DNA of 64,000 nt from Polaromonas sp. CF318 (GTDB lineage: Bacteria; Pseudomonadota; Gammaproteobacteria; Burkholderiales; Burkholderiaceae_C): contig NZ_AKIV01000038.1 of NCBI RefSeq assembly GCF_000282655.1, forward strand, positions 1-64,000, in the 5' to 3' direction. The position numbers and the translations under genes were made by a program. The notes beneath the pieces were generated by a model. It was not told the origin of the DNA. It worked only from the letters and a program-made list of their open reading frames with translations, and searched no databases. This document shows, in pieces, positions 26,992 to 37,324 of this stretch; positions within the stretch are counted from its first letter, which is position 1, and the number at the start of each line of letters is the position of its first letter.

Positions 26992-28830
26992 ATGGCTACC
27001 TCCTCCTCTTCTCCGTCTCCTTCTTCCTCGCCTCTCCCCTCCTCTGTACTCGCCGCCTCCGGAGCCATCGGTGCCAAGGGCTCGCCCCGTTCGCTGTCCG
27101 GCCTGCTGCCTTTTTTGCGGCCCTATCGGGGCCACATCCTGCTGGCCGCGGTCTTCCTGGTGCTGGCCGCGGTGGCGACGCTGGTGTTTCCGCTGGCCTT
27201 GCGCAGCCTGATCGACGGCGGCTTCAGCGCGGCCGGCAAGGGTGAGCAGTTGATGGCCCTGCGCACGCATTTCTTCGAGCTGTTTGCCGTGGCTGCGGCG
27301 CTGGGGCTTTTTTCGGCCGGCCGCTTCTATATGGTGAGTTGGCTGGGCGAGCGTGTGACGGCCGACCTGCGCAACGCGGTGTATGCCCATGTGCTGCGGC
27401 AAAGCCCGGAGTTTTTCGAGACCACGCAGACCGGCGAAGTGCTGTCGCGCCTGACCGGTGACACGACGCTGGTGCAGACCGTCGTGGGCTCCTCGCTGAG
27501 CATGGGCCTGCGCAATGCCGTGATGGGCGTGGGCGCGCTGGGCATGCTGGTCTACACCAACCCCTATTTGATGGTGCAGGTGCTGGGCGTGCTGGTGCTC
27601 ATCGTCGCGCCCTCGGTGTGGTTCGGCCGGCGTGTGCGCAAGCTCTCGCGCGCCAGCCAGGATCGTGTGGCCGACTCCAGCGCCATCGCCGCCGAGGTGC
27701 TCAATGCGATTCCGGTGGTGCAAAGCTACACGGCCGAGGCACGCGAAGCCGGGCGTTTCGACCAGTCGACCACCAGGGCTTTCAACACGGCCGTGCGTCG
27801 TGCGGGCGCACGTTCGGTGCTGGTGGCCTTCATCATCATCGCGACCTCGGCGGCGCTGCTGTGGGGCCTGTACCAGGGAACGCAGGCCGTGATGCGCGGC
27901 GACATCACGGCGGGCCACCTGGGGCAGACCGTGGTCTACGTGATCATCCTGGCCAGCGCTTCGGCGGTGCTGGGCGAGGTCTATGGCGACCTGCTGCGCG
28001 CGGCGGGCGCCACGGAGCGGCTGATGGAACTGCTGGCCTCGCGCTCGCCCGTCAGCTCGCCGGCCAGGCCTGTGCCTGCCCGGTTGACGCAGGCAGGCAG
28101 CGCGATCCGGTTTGAGGCGGTGAACTTTCACTACCCTTCGCGCCCGGCGCAGGCCGCGCTCAGCGATTTCAGCCTCAGCGTGGCACCCGGTGAAACCGTG
28201 GCCATCGTCGGGCCCAGCGGCGCGGGCAAAAGCACGGTGTTCCAGTTGCTGCTGCGTTTTTACGACCCGGCTTCGGGCCGCATCGAGCTCGACGGCGTGC
28301 GCACCGACGCCATGTCCTTGGAAGACCTGCGCAAGCGCATCGGCATCGTGCCGCAGGACGCAGTGATCTTCTCCACCAGCGCGCTTGAAAACATCCGCTA
28401 CGGCAAACCCGAGGCCAGCGACGAGGAAACCCGCGCCGCCGCGAAAGCCGCCTTCGCGCACGAGTTCATCACGGCCCTGCCCGAGGGCTACGACACCTTC
28501 CTGGGCGAGCGCGGCGTGCGGCTGTCGGGCGGGCAGCGCCAGCGCATCGCGATCGCGCGCGCCATGCTGAAGAATTCGCCGCTGCTGCTGCTCGACGAAG
28601 CCACCAGCGCGCTGGACGCCGAAAGCGAACGCATGGTGCAGGCGGCGCTGGAGTCGGCCATGAAGGGCCGCACCACGCTGGTGATCGCCCACCGCCTGGC
28701 CACGGTCCAGCAGGCCGACCGCATCCTGGTGCTGGACCATGGCCGGCTGGTGGAACAGGGAACCCACACCGAACTGGTGAACCGCGGTGGCGTCTACGCG
28801 CGGCTGGCCGCCCTGCAATTCACGGTATGA
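26992..28830 (+). CDS. ABC exporter, fused membrane and ATPase domains (MsbA-like)
   Basis: A 612-residue half-transporter. A Ser/Pro/Ala-rich N-terminus leads into a six-helix membrane domain (about residues 45-335). The ATPase has Walker [10 protein letters not shown] at 407-415, the signature LSGGQRQR near 511-518, Walker [13 protein letters not shown] and the switch histidine in IAHRLATVQ. It acts as a homodimer exporting lipids, peptides or drugs; the sequence groups with the MsbA/LmrA-type lipid and multidrug exporters, but the substrate is unknown. It is divergent from the MarR operon. No ribosome site is obvious at the ATG. Confidence 0.87.
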   Translation: MATSSSSPSPSSSPLPSSVLAASGAIGAKGSPRSLSGLLPFLRPYRGHILLAAVFLVLAAVATLVFPLALRSLIDGGFSAAGKGEQLMALRTHFFELFAVAAALGLFSAGRFYMVSWLGERVTADLRNAVYAHVLRQSPEFFETTQTGEVLSRLTGDTTLVQTVVGSSLSMGLRNAVMGVGALGMLVYTNPYLMVQVLGVLVLIVAPSVWFGRRVRKLSRASQDRVADSSAIAAEVLNAIPVVQSYTAEAREAGRFDQSTTRAFNTAVRRAGARSVLVAFIIIATSAALLWGLYQGTQAVMRGDITAGHLGQTVVYVIILASASAVLGEVYGDLLRAAGATERLMELLASRSPVSSPARPVPARLTQAGSAIRFEAVNFHYPSRPAQAALSDFSLSVAPGETVAIVGPSGAGKSTVFQLLLRFYDPASGRIELDGVRTDAMSLEDLRKRIGIVPQDAVIFSTSALENIRYGKPEASDEETRAAAKAAFAHEFITALPEGYDTFLGERGVRLSGGQRQRIAIARAMLKNSPLLLLDEATSALDAESERMVQAALESAMKGRTTLVIAHRLATVQQADRILVLDHGRLVEQGTHTELVNRGGVYARLAALQFTV

Positions 28831-28882
28831 AGCCCGCCGGGTCGCCCGCCCAGGCCCGGCGGCTGAATTCAAGTCCGACGAT

Positions 28883-28897
28883 ATGCATAATTTGCAT
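28883..28897. promoter_or_regulatory. Inverted repeat upstream of glutamate dehydrogenase
   Basis: ATGCA-TAATT-TGCAT, a perfect five-base inverted repeat in an AT-rich island about 95 bases before the gdhA start, followed by GTGGTGCAC. It could be an operator or part of the promoter; no clear -10/-35 pair was found. Confidence 0.35.
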
Positions 28898-28990
28898 AGA
28901 TCGTGGTGCACAATGCCTTGGACTATTCGGGGGCGGGCTTTTAAGCTCCGTGCACTGAGTTTCACCAAGAAATCCCACAAGGAGTTTTTC

Positions 28991-30301
28991 ATGTCGCACG
29001 CCTCATCCGGCCCCGTCCCCGCGGGCTCCCACCCCCTGCCCTCCTACCTCCAGGCCGACAACCTCGGCCCCTGGGGCAACTACCTTCAGCAGGTCGACCG
29101 CGTCATCCCGCACCTGGGCAGCCTGGCGCGCTGGGCCGAGACGCTCAAGCGCCCCAAGCGCGTGCTGATCGTCGACGTGCCCATCCACATGGACGACGGC
29201 ACCGTCGCCCACTTCGAGGGCTACCGCGTGCAGCACAACGTCTCGCGCGGCCCCGGCAAGGGCGGCGTGCGCTTCCACCAGGATGTCACGCTGTCTGAAG
29301 TGATGGCCCTGTCGGCCTGGATGTCCGTCAAGAACGCGGCGGTCAACGTGCCTTACGGCGGCGCCAAGGGCGGCATCCGCGTCGACCCCAAGAAGCTTTC
29401 CCGCGGCGAGCTCGAGCGCATGACGCGCCGCTACACCAGCGAGATCGGCATCATCATCGGTCCCAACAAGGACATCCCGGCGCCCGACGTCAACACCAAC
29501 GACCAGATCATGGCCTGGATGATGGACACCTACTCGATGAACACCGGCTCCACCTCGACCGGCGTGGTCACGGGCAAGCCGGTGGACCTGGGCGGTTCGC
29601 TGGGCCGGCGGGAGGCCACGGGCCGCGGCGTGTACACCGTAGGTGTGGAAGCGGCCAAGCACATAGGCCTGGACATCGCGACTTCGCGCATCGCCGTGCA
29701 GGGCTTCGGCAATGTGGGCGGCGTGGCGGGCAAGCTGTTTGCCGAAACCGGCGCGCGCGTGGTGGCGGTGCAGGACCACGGCGGCACGATTTACCGTGAA
29801 GCCGGCCTGGACGTGCCGGCGCTGCTCAGGCATGTGGAAGCCAACGGCAGCGTGGCCGGTTTCGCCGAGGCCGAAGTCATCACCAACGACAAGTTCTGGG
29901 ACGTGGACTGCGACATCCTGATCCCCGCCGCGCTCGAGCAGCAGATCACCGAAGCCAATGCCGGCCGCATCAAGGCGCGCATGATCATCGAAGGCGCGAA
30001 CGGCCCGACCACGCCGGCCGCCGACGACATCCTGCACGACCGCAACATCCTGGTGCTGCCGGACGTGATCGCCAATGCCGGCGGCGTGACGGTCAGCTAC
30101 TTTGAATGGGTGCAGGACTTCTCCAGCTTTTTCTGGGACGAGGAAGAGATCAACAAGCGCCTGGTCAAAATCATGAAAGACGCCTTCGCCGGCGTCTGGC
30201 ATGTGGCGCAGGACCAGAAGGTGAGCCTGCGCACCGCGACCTTCATCGTGGCCTGCAAACGCATACTGCACACGCGCGAGCTGCGCGGTCTCTACCCCTG
30301 A
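28991..30301 (+). CDS. gdhA: Glutamate dehydrogenase (Glu/Leu/Phe/Val dehydrogenase family)
   Basis: A 436-residue dehydrogenase interconverting glutamate and 2-oxoglutarate plus ammonium. Substrate-binding and catalytic lysines lie in [10 protein letters not shown] and PYGGAKGGI, with the catalytic aspartate in [13 protein letters not shown]; the Rossmann motif [10 protein letters not shown] is near residue 240. The open frame is longer upstream, but ATG 28991 has AAGGAG ten bases before it and gives the usual N-terminus. It links carbon and nitrogen metabolism and is near, but not in, the nitrate locus. Its stop overlaps the next start (TGATG). Confidence 0.92.
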   Translation: MSHASSGPVPAGSHPLPSYLQADNLGPWGNYLQQVDRVIPHLGSLARWAETLKRPKRVLIVDVPIHMDDGTVAHFEGYRVQHNVSRGPGKGGVRFHQDVTLSEVMALSAWMSVKNAAVNVPYGGAKGGIRVDPKKLSRGELERMTRRYTSEIGIIIGPNKDIPAPDVNTNDQIMAWMMDTYSMNTGSTSTGVVTGKPVDLGGSLGRREATGRGVYTVGVEAAKHIGLDIATSRIAVQGFGNVGGVAGKLFAETGARVVAVQDHGGTIYREAGLDVPALLRHVEANGSVAGFAEAEVITNDKFWDVDCDILIPAALEQQITEANAGRIKARMIIEGANGPTTPAADDILHDRNILVLPDVIANAGGVTVSYFEWVQDFSSFFWDEEEINKRLVKIMKDAFAGVWHVAQDQKVSLRTATFIVACKRILHTRELRGLYP

Positions 30302-30792
30302 TGGACAGCAGCGCGGCCGACGGTCCCGGCGACGGGCGGCCTGCGATGGCCGCTTTTCGCCGGCCCGCGGCCGCCCTGTTTCTGGGCGCCCTGGTGGCGA
30401 TCCTCGCGGCGCTGCTGGGGCCTTTGCTCGACGGCCCGGCCATCGCGCGCTGGAGCGTGCAAAGTTATGAAGATGAAAACCTGCGGGCCGCCTTCGCGCT
30501 GATCGCCATCCGCCACCTGCCGATGTTCCTGCTCGCGGTAGCCGCTGGCAACCTGGTATTCAGACTGCTCAAAAACCCCTCACTCGCCCTGCTGGCGCTC
30601 AGCGCCCTGCCATGGCTGCTGTATGTCGTCGTGACCGGTACCATGGACTCCATGGCCGTCGGCGAAAGCCCGTTCAGCTGGGTGAGTTATGAGCCGGCCT
30701 ATTTCATCTGGCCGCATTTCGTCGCCATCCCGCTGGGGCTTTATGCGGCCAATCGCATGGTGCGGCGCCGGGCGAAGCCCGCGCCTCGATGA
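30301..30792 (+). CDS. Hypothetical membrane protein, 163 aa
   Basis: An unrecognised protein with four predicted membrane segments (about residues 18-40, 66-84, 94-113 and 136-152). The ATG overlaps the stop of gdhA as TGATG, so translation is probably coupled. Such a conserved pairing is not known to me. Its function is unknown; a role tied to glutamate dehydrogenase would be inference only. It is convergent with the DUF1178 gene. Confidence 0.65.
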   Translation: MDSSAADGPGDGRPAMAAFRRPAAALFLGALVAILAALLGPLLDGPAIARWSVQSYEDENLRAAFALIAIRHLPMFLLAVAAGNLVFRLLKNPSLALLALSALPWLLYVVVTGTMDSMAVGESPFSWVSYEPAYFIWPHFVAIPLGLYAANRMVRRRAKPAPR

Positions 30793-30801
30793 GCGGCCAG
30801 G

Positions 30802-31317
30802 CTACTGCAGCGTTTCCTTGACAGCCGCCGGCAGCGGCAAGGGCATGACTTCAATGCCCTCCTCCAGCAACTCAACGGCTTCGCGCACGCTGGTCTGGCC
30901 GCGGATGCTGCGCGCCTCCTGCTCGCCGTAGTGCATGCGGCGCGCCTCGTCGGCAAAACGCGTTCCCACATCCTCGGTATTGGCCAGCACATGGCGCAGG
31001 GCCTGCAGAAATGCGGCCTGCTGCGCCTGGCTGGCGCCGGCCGGCACGCCCGTGACGGCGGCCACGTTGCGCCCCGCAGTGCTTTCCTGCGCATTCACGG
31101 CTGTGGAGGATGACGGGGATTGTTTTGCGGACGCATCCGGGTCCTGGCGGCCGCCCAGGTTCAGGCGCGGTGCGCTCGGGAGTTTTTGCACGCTTTTGTC
31201 GGCGCACAGGGGGCACTCGACCAGGCCGCGCGACAGCTGGCCCTGGAAATCGTCTTCGGACGCAAACCAGCCTTCAAACACATGCTGATGCGAACACTGG
31301 AGATTCAGGACCTTCAT
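30802..31317 (-). CDS. DUF1178 family protein
   Basis: A 171-residue protein beginning MKVLNLQCSHQHVFEGWFAS, with the zinc-ribbon-like pair CSxxH and CPLC (C8, H10, C36, C39) typical of DUF1178, and a helical C-terminus (EARSIRGQTSVREAVELLEEG). It probably binds metal; function unknown. It ends the tail of the complex I operon, 21 bases after the NUDIX gene, as in many Burkholderiales. Confidence 0.82.
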   Translation of the reverse strand: MKVLNLQCSHQHVFEGWFASEDDFQGQLSRGLVECPLCADKSVQKLPSAPRLNLGGRQDPDASAKQSPSSSTAVNAQESTAGRNVAAVTGVPAGASQAQQAAFLQALRHVLANTEDVGTRFADEARRMHYGEQEARSIRGQTSVREAVELLEEGIEVMPLPLPAAVKETLQ

Positions 31318-31338
31318 GGGCGGATTATCGCCGGGGAG

Positions 31339-31959
31339 TCAGGCAATGGCAGGCTGCCAGTCCAGAGCCCATGCGCCCGACAGCACGTTTTGCAGCCACA
31401 GTGCGCCCGTCAGCGTTTTGGCGTCGGTCACTTGCCCGTTCGCGCACCAGGACAACAATTCGGCGGGAGTGGCGGTAAAGACGTCGAGAAATTCGCCGGC
31501 GTCGAGCTTGCGCGAGCCCTGCGCCAGCCCGCGCGCGAACCAGATGTCGATGAACTCGGTCGAATAGGAGATCACCGGATGCAGCACACCGGCACGCGCC
31601 CACTCGCGCGCGATGTAGCCGGTTTCCTCGAGCAGCTCGCGCTGCGCGCAGGCCAGCGAGGCCTCGCCCGGGTCCAGCTTGCCCGCGGGAAACTCGACCA
31701 TGACGGCCTGCACCGGGTAGCGGTATTGGCGCTCCAGCACCAGGCGGCCATCGTCGCATTGGGCCACGATCATCACGGCGCCGGGGTGGATGATGTATTC
31801 GCGCGTCGCCTGTGTGCCGTCGGGCAGGCCGACGGTATCGCGCATGGCGTGGAGGAAATGGCCCTTGAGGATTTCCGTGGAAGCCAGCCGGGTCTCCACA
31901 AGATGCGCATCGGCCGGCTTGCCGGCTTCAGGGTCGCCCGGTACCGCGACTTTTTTCAT
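31339..31959 (-). CDS. NUDIX hydrolase, ADP-ribose pyrophosphatase-like
   Basis: A 206-residue NUDIX enzyme with a complete Nudix box (GKLDPGEASLACAQRELLEETGYI: G-x5-E-x7-REL-xEExGY). The preceding VLERQYRYPVQAVMVEFPAG is characteristic of the NudF/ADP-ribose diphosphatase group. It should hydrolyse ADP-ribose or related nucleoside diphosphates. The start ATG overlaps the stop of the DUF2818 gene by four bases; a longer frame upstream was rejected for that reason. Confidence 0.87.
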   Translation of the reverse strand: MKKVAVPGDPEAGKPADAHLVETRLASTEILKGHFLHAMRDTVGLPDGTQATREYIIHPGAVMIVAQCDDGRLVLERQYRYPVQAVMVEFPAGKLDPGEASLACAQRELLEETGYIAREWARAGVLHPVISYSTEFIDIWFARGLAQGSRKLDAGEFLDVFTATPAELLSWCANGQVTDAKTLTGALWLQNVLSGAWALDWQPAIA

Positions 31960-32258
31960 GGCCGGTGCTTGAACAGGTAGCGCCAGGTGAAACCGGGAAA
32001 GGCAAAGGTGATGAAGAGCGCGCCGGTGATGGCGTAGAACTCCCAACCCTGCGGTGCGATCTGGCCGCTGCGCTGCTCAAGGTAAAGGCCCAGGCCGCCT
32101 ATGAGGAAGTACCAGACGACCATTTCACCCAGCCGGATAGCCAGGTTTTTGGGCTGCGTGAGGGCGTAGACCGCGAACAGGCGGTTGCTGACGAAAGGCA
32201 GGTTGGCCGCCAGCAGGGCCAGCAGCACCACCAGCCAGACCGAAGCCGTTTGTGTCAT
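31956..32258 (-). CDS. DUF2818 family membrane protein
   Basis: A 100-residue protein with three membrane segments (about residues 5-25, 42-60 and 72-92). DUF2818 genes typically follow nuoN in beta-proteobacteria. It overlaps nuoN and the NUDIX gene by four bases each (ATGA), so it is translated with complex I. It may be an accessory or assembly factor of complex I, by context only. Confidence 0.82.
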   Translation of the reverse strand: MTQTASVWLVVLLALLAANLPFVSNRLFAVYALTQPKNLAIRLGEMVVWYFLIGGLGLYLEQRSGQIAPQGWEFYAITGALFITFAFPGFTWRYLFKHRP

Positions 32259-33757
32259 GAACCCAGGGACTTGACGATGCTGTTGATCGACTGGGAGCAC
32301 AGCGTCATCAGGCCGCCGGGCAGCATGCCCAGGATCAGGATCAGTGCGCCGTTGATCGCCAGCACCACCTTGGCGTCCGTCGGCCCGGAAACCGGCTGGG
32401 CATTGTGGGCCAGCGGCGCGTCAAAGTACATGACCTTGACCACGCGCAGGTAGTAAAAAGCACCGACCAGCGACATGACCACGGCAAAGACGGCCAATGC
32501 GATGTAGCTGGCCTGTTGCGACGAGACCAGCGCCTGCAGGACGGACAGCTTGGCATAAAAGCCCACCAGCGGCGGCAGGCCGGCCAGCGAGAACATGCAG
32601 ATGGCCATCACACCCGCGTACAGGGGGCTGCGCTGGTTCAGGCCGGCCAGGTCGACGATGTCCTCGGACTCATGGCCGGCGCGCGCCAGCAGCATGATGA
32701 TGCCGAAGGCACCCAGGGTGGTGAGCACGTAGGTCAGGGCGTAGAACATCGCTGCGCTGTAGGCGGACTCGGTGTTGAGCTGGTTGCCGTTGACCACGCC
32801 GGCCAGCAGGCCGAGCAGCAGGAAACCCATCTGGGAGATGGTCGAGAAGGCCAGCATGCGCTTGAGGTTGGACTGGGCGATGGCGGCCAGGTTGCCGACC
32901 AGCAGCGAGCCTATCGCCATCAGGGCCAGCATCTGCTGCCAGTCAATCGCCAGCGGCAGCAGGCCCTCGACCAGCAGGCGTATGCAGATCGCGAAGGCCG
33001 CGAGCTGGGGTGCGCCGCCTATCAGCAGCGTCACCGCCGTGGGTGCGCCCTGGTAAACGTCGGGCAGCCACATGTGGAAAGGCACGGCCCCCAGCTTGAA
33101 GGCCAGCCCGGCCACGATGAAGACCAGGCCGAAAATCAGCACCTGGTGGCGGACCTGCCGGCTGGCGATGGCGTTGAACACTTCATTGAGGTCCAGGGAG
33201 CCGGTGGCGCCGTACAGCATGGACAGGCCGTACAGCAGGAAGCCCGAAGCCAGCGCGCCGAGCACGAAATACTTCATGGCCGCTTCCGTGGCGATGGCGT
33301 TGTCGCGGCGCAGGGCCACCAGCGCGTAACTCGACAGCGTCAGCAACTCCAGGCCCATGTAGATCACCAGGAAGTTGTGGCCCGAGATCATCACGAACAT
33401 GCCCAGCAACGCGAACAGGCTCAGCGTGAAGAATTCGCCGCCGCGCAGCATCTCGCGGTCCGCGGCGTAGGGCCGGCCGTACACCAGCGTGATCATCAAG
33501 GTGATGCAGGCAAAGCATTTGAGCCAGCCGCCCATGGGGTCGACGACCACCATGTTGCCGAAACCGTAGAAAGTCTGACCGCCCACCGCGTAGGCGGCTT
33601 CCATGGCGGCCACAACGGCCAGCGTCACCAGGGTGAGCACATAGGTGAGCGTGCGCTGCGGTGTCTTGACGCCCAGATCCACCAGCGCGATCACGCAGGC
33701 CATGGTCAGGAGTATGAGTTCGGGATAAACCGCGATCCAGGAGAGTTTGTCTATCAT
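32255..33757 (-). CDS. nuoN: NADH-quinone oxidoreductase subunit N
   Basis: A 500-residue antiporter-like membrane subunit of complex I with 14 predicted helices. The typical lysines and glutamate of the proton channel occur in VIYMGLELLTLSSYALVAL and in the SNLKRMLAFSTISQMG segment. It is one of three Mrp-type proton-pumping subunits (L, M and N). It overlaps DUF2818 by four bases and follows nuoM by 29 bases. Confidence 0.95.
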   Translation of the reverse strand: MIDKLSWIAVYPELILLTMACVIALVDLGVKTPQRTLTYVLTLVTLAVVAAMEAAYAVGGQTFYGFGNMVVVDPMGGWLKCFACITLMITLVYGRPYAADREMLRGGEFFTLSLFALLGMFVMISGHNFLVIYMGLELLTLSSYALVALRRDNAIATEAAMKYFVLGALASGFLLYGLSMLYGATGSLDLNEVFNAIASRQVRHQVLIFGLVFIVAGLAFKLGAVPFHMWLPDVYQGAPTAVTLLIGGAPQLAAFAICIRLLVEGLLPLAIDWQQMLALMAIGSLLVGNLAAIAQSNLKRMLAFSTISQMGFLLLGLLAGVVNGNQLNTESAYSAAMFYALTYVLTTLGAFGIIMLLARAGHESEDIVDLAGLNQRSPLYAGVMAICMFSLAGLPPLVGFYAKLSVLQALVSSQQASYIALAVFAVVMSLVGAFYYLRVVKVMYFDAPLAHNAQPVSGPTDAKVVLAINGALILILGMLPGGLMTLCSQSINSIVKSLGS

Positions 33758-33786
33758 CTGAATTCTTTGTAGTTGCTCGGTCGGCT

Positions 33787-35262
33787 TCAGTTCAGCTTGG
33801 AGACTGCGACATGCTTGAGCAGGTCGGCGACCGACGTGTTCATCACGTCCGTGAAGGGCTTGGGAAAGATGCCCATGTACAGCACGGCAATGGCCAGCAG
33901 GGCCAGCATCAGGAACTCGCGGCTGTTGATGTCGGTGAGCGCCTTGACGTCCTCATTGGCCACCGGGCCTAGGTAAACGCGCTTGTACATCCACAGGGTA
34001 TAGGCTGCGCCAAAAATGAGCGCGGTCGCCGCTGCGCCGCCTATCCAGAAGTTGTATTTGACGGCGCCCAGAATCACCATCCACTCGCCGACGAAACCCG
34101 CCGTGGCCGGCAGGCCGCAGTTGGCCATGGCGAACAGCAAGGCAAAAGCCGCGAACTTGGGCATCGTGTTCACCACGCCGCCGTAGCTGGCGATCTCGCG
34201 CGAATGGACGCGGTCGTAGAGCACGCCTATGCACAGGAACATGGCGCCCGAGACAAAGCCGTGGGCAATCATCTGCACCAGGCCACCGGAAACACCGAGG
34301 TCGTTGAAGATGAAAAAGCCCAGCGTGACAAAACCCATGTGGGCCACCGACGAGTAGGCCACCAGTTTTTTCATGTCCTGCTGCACCAGGGCCACCAGTC
34401 CCACATAGACGACGGCAATCAGGGACAGCGCGATCATCAGCCAGGCCCACTCGTGCGCGGCATCCGGGGCGATGGGCATGGAAAAACGCAGGAAACCGTA
34501 GGCACCCAGCTTCAGCATGATGGCCGCCAGCACGGCGGAGCCGCCGGTGGGCGCCTCGACGTGCACGTCGGGCAGCCAGGTGTGGACCGGCCACATCGGC
34601 ACCTTGACGGCAAAGGCCGCGAAGAAGGCGAAGAACAGCAGCGTCTGTATGGTGCCGCCCAGCGGCAGCTTGTGCCAGGTCAGGATGTCGAAACTGCCGC
34701 CCGATTTGTTGTACAGGTAGATCAGCGCCACCAGCATCAGCAGCGAGCCGAGCAAGGTGTAGAGGAAGAACTTGAAGGCCGCGTAAATCTTGTTGGGGCC
34801 GCCCCAGATGCCGATGATCAGGTACATCGGGATCAGCGTGGCCTCGAAGAACACGTAAAACAGGATACCGTCCAGCGCCGCGAACACGCCGATCATGAGC
34901 CCGCTCAGGATCAGGAAAGAGGCCATGTACTGGTTCACGCGCGTCGTGATGGCTTCCCAGCTGGCGATGACGACCACCACGTTGATGAAGGCCGTCAACA
35001 GCACGAACCACAGCGAGATGCCGTCGACACCGAGGTGGTAGTTGACGTTGAAGCGCTGGATCCAGCCGCCCTTCTCCACGAATTGCATGGCCGAGGTGCC
35101 CAGCTCGAAGCCGCTGTACAAAGGCAGCGTAACCAGGAAACTGACGACCGCGCCTATCAGCGCAACCCAGCGAACGCTGCGCGCCTGCTCGTCACGGCCC
35201 AGCGCCAGCAGAACCACACCGAAAACAATCGGTGTCCAGATCGCAAGACTCAACAAACCCAT
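33787..35262 (-). CDS. nuoM: NADH-quinone oxidoreductase subunit M
   Basis: A 491-residue antiporter-like membrane subunit of complex I. Motifs of the family are visible: YVFFEATLIPMYLIIGIWG with the essential glutamate in helix 5, VPMWPVHTWLPDVHVEAPTGGS, and QDMKKLVAYSSVAHMGFV with the channel lysine. It pumps protons in the membrane arm between NuoL and NuoN. It lies 30 bases after nuoL. Confidence 0.95.
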   Translation of the reverse strand: MGLLSLAIWTPIVFGVVLLALGRDEQARSVRWVALIGAVVSFLVTLPLYSGFELGTSAMQFVEKGGWIQRFNVNYHLGVDGISLWFVLLTAFINVVVVIASWEAITTRVNQYMASFLILSGLMIGVFAALDGILFYVFFEATLIPMYLIIGIWGGPNKIYAAFKFFLYTLLGSLLMLVALIYLYNKSGGSFDILTWHKLPLGGTIQTLLFFAFFAAFAVKVPMWPVHTWLPDVHVEAPTGGSAVLAAIMLKLGAYGFLRFSMPIAPDAAHEWAWLMIALSLIAVVYVGLVALVQQDMKKLVAYSSVAHMGFVTLGFFIFNDLGVSGGLVQMIAHGFVSGAMFLCIGVLYDRVHSREIASYGGVVNTMPKFAAFALLFAMANCGLPATAGFVGEWMVILGAVKYNFWIGGAAATALIFGAAYTLWMYKRVYLGPVANEDVKALTDINSREFLMLALLAIAVLYMGIFPKPFTDVMNTSVADLLKHVAVSKLN

Positions 35263-35292
35263 TCTTGTTCTTCCTTGATTTTGTTGAACTGA

Positions 35293-37317
35293 TCAGCGAT
35301 TGAGCCAGACGAAATACGTCATCAACACAAACACGCCAACAATCATGCCGAAGGCATAGTGGTAGATGTAACCGGACTGCAGCCGGCGCACCACGCCGGA
35401 GACCCAGCCGACGACCTTCCAGGAGCCGTTGACCAGTGCGCCGTCGATCAGCTTCTGGTCGCCGCCCTTCCAGAGGGCGGTGCCGAGCAGGCGCGTGCCG
35501 CGAGCCAGCACGTTTTCGTTGAACCAGTCGAAGTAGTACTTGTTGTCGAGCAGCGTGAACACGGGCATGAACATGCGCTTGATCGCGGCCGGCAGGGCCG
35601 GGTTGACCATATACATATACCAGGCCAGCACCGAGCCCGACAGGGCCAGCCAGAACGGCGGCGCCATCAGCCCATGCAAGGCCATCTGGGCCGGTCCGTG
35701 GAACAGCTGCTTGAGCTCTTCCATGGCGGGGTGTTTCTCGAGGTTCACGAAGATGGCATCCTTGAAGAACCCGCCGTACAGCATGGGCTCAATCGTCATG
35801 AAGCCGATGACCACGGACGGGATCGCCAGCAGGATCAGCGGCACCGTGACGACCCAGGGGGATTCGTGCGGTTCGTGGTGCGCGTCATGGTGGCCGTGGT
35901 CGTCGTGGCCATGATGGTGCGCATCGGGATTCTGGTCGAAGCGCTCCTTGCCGTGGAACACCAGAAAATACAGGCGGAAGGAGTAGAAGGCCGTCACGAA
36001 GACGCCTGCCAGCACCGCGAAGTAGGCAAAGCCGGCACCCGCCAGGTGGCTCTCATGCACGGCTTCAATGATGCTGTCCTTGGAATAGAAACCCGCGAAC
36101 AAGGGCGTACCTATCAGGGCCAGCGTGCCCAGCAGCGAGGTGATCCAGGTGACGGGCATGTACTTGCGCACGCCGCCCATCCAGCGGATGTCCTGGTTGT
36201 GGTGCATGCCGATGATGACCGAGCCCGCCGCCAGGAACAGCAGCGCCTTGAAGAAGGCATGGGTCATCAGGTGGAACACCGCGACGGAATAGGCGGAAGC
36301 GCCCAACGCCACTGTCATGTAGCCCAGCTGCGACAGCGTGGAATAGGCGACCACGCGCTTGATGTCGTTCTGGATGATGCCGAGGAAACCCATGAACAAC
36401 GCCGTGATGGCGCCTATCACCATGATGAAGCTAAGCGCGGTGTCGCTGAGCTCAAACAGCGGCGACATGCGCGCCACCATGAAGATACCGGCGGTCACCA
36501 TGGTGGCCGCGTGGATCAGCGCGGAGATGGGGGTCGGACCTTCCATGGAGTCCGGCAGCCAGACGTGCAGAGGGAACTGCGCCGACTTGCCCATGGCGCC
36601 AATGAAAAGGCAGATGCAGACCACGGTGACCAGCATCCAGCCGGTTCCGGGAAATGTCAGCTTGGAGAGTTCATCGGCCTTGGCAAAGGCCTCAGCGTAG
36701 TTCAGCGTGCCGGCATAGGCGGCGATCAGGCCGATGCCGAGGATGAAGCCGAAGTCGCCCACGCGGTTGACCAGGAAGGCCTTCATATTGGCAAAAATGG
36801 CGGTCGGCTTGTTGAACCAGAAGCCGATCAGCAGGTAGGACACCAGGCCCACGGCTTCCCAGCCGAAGAACAGCTGCAGCATGTTGTTGCTCATGACGAG
36901 CATCAGCATGGAGAAGGTGAACAGCGAGATGTAGGCGAAGAAGCGGTTGTAGCCCTCGTCTTCTTCCATGTAGCCTATGGTGTAGATGTGCACCATCAGG
37001 GACACAAAGGTCACCACGCACATCATCATGGCCGTGAGGCCGTCGACCAGGAAGCCGATTTCCATTTTCAGGCCACCGACGTTCATCCAGGTGTAGAGCG
37101 TTTCGTTGAAGCGCGCGCCGTCGATGGCCACGCTCTTGAGCGTCATGGCCGAAATGATGAAGGCCACCAGCACGCCGAGAATCGTGAGGCTGTGCGACAG
37201 GCGCCGGCCTATCCAGTTGCCGCCGAAGGAGGTGCCGAGGATACCGGCCGCCAGGGCGCCGGCCAGCGGCGCCAGCGGGACGGCCAGCAGGGCCGATGCG
37301 GAGAGGGTTTGACTCAT
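35293..37317 (-). CDS. nuoL: NADH-quinone oxidoreductase subunit L
   Basis: A 674-residue distal membrane subunit of complex I. The antiporter core (about residues 70-480) contains LFFGWEAVGLVSYLLIGFW, PLHVWLPDSMEGPTPISALIHAATMV and NDIKRVVAYSTLSQLGYM, and the C-terminal lateral helix follows. A His/Asp-rich cytoplasmic loop (HHHGHDDHGHHDAHHEPHE, about 470-490) is conspicuous and may bind metal or simply be a spacer. Start ATG follows nuoK by seven bases. Confidence 0.95.
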   Translation of the reverse strand: MSQTLSASALLAVPLAPLAGALAAGILGTSFGGNWIGRRLSHSLTILGVLVAFIISAMTLKSVAIDGARFNETLYTWMNVGGLKMEIGFLVDGLTAMMMCVVTFVSLMVHIYTIGYMEEDEGYNRFFAYISLFTFSMLMLVMSNNMLQLFFGWEAVGLVSYLLIGFWFNKPTAIFANMKAFLVNRVGDFGFILGIGLIAAYAGTLNYAEAFAKADELSKLTFPGTGWMLVTVVCICLFIGAMGKSAQFPLHVWLPDSMEGPTPISALIHAATMVTAGIFMVARMSPLFELSDTALSFIMVIGAITALFMGFLGIIQNDIKRVVAYSTLSQLGYMTVALGASAYSVAVFHLMTHAFFKALLFLAAGSVIIGMHHNQDIRWMGGVRKYMPVTWITSLLGTLALIGTPLFAGFYSKDSIIEAVHESHLAGAGFAYFAVLAGVFVTAFYSFRLYFLVFHGKERFDQNPDAHHHGHDDHGHHDAHHEPHESPWVVTVPLILLAIPSVVIGFMTIEPMLYGGFFKDAIFVNLEKHPAMEELKQLFHGPAQMALHGLMAPPFWLALSGSVLAWYMYMVNPALPAAIKRMFMPVFTLLDNKYYFDWFNENVLARGTRLLGTALWKGGDQKLIDGALVNGSWKVVGWVSGVVRRLQSGYIYHYAFGMIVGVFVLMTYFVWLNR

Positions 37318-37324
37318 CTTGTTG

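Noticed and set aside
28884-28914. Possible NtrC site near gdhA (GTGGTGC with an upstream GCAT)
   Set aside because: The arms do not match GCAC-N7-GTGC and the spacing is off by one; not strong enough to list.
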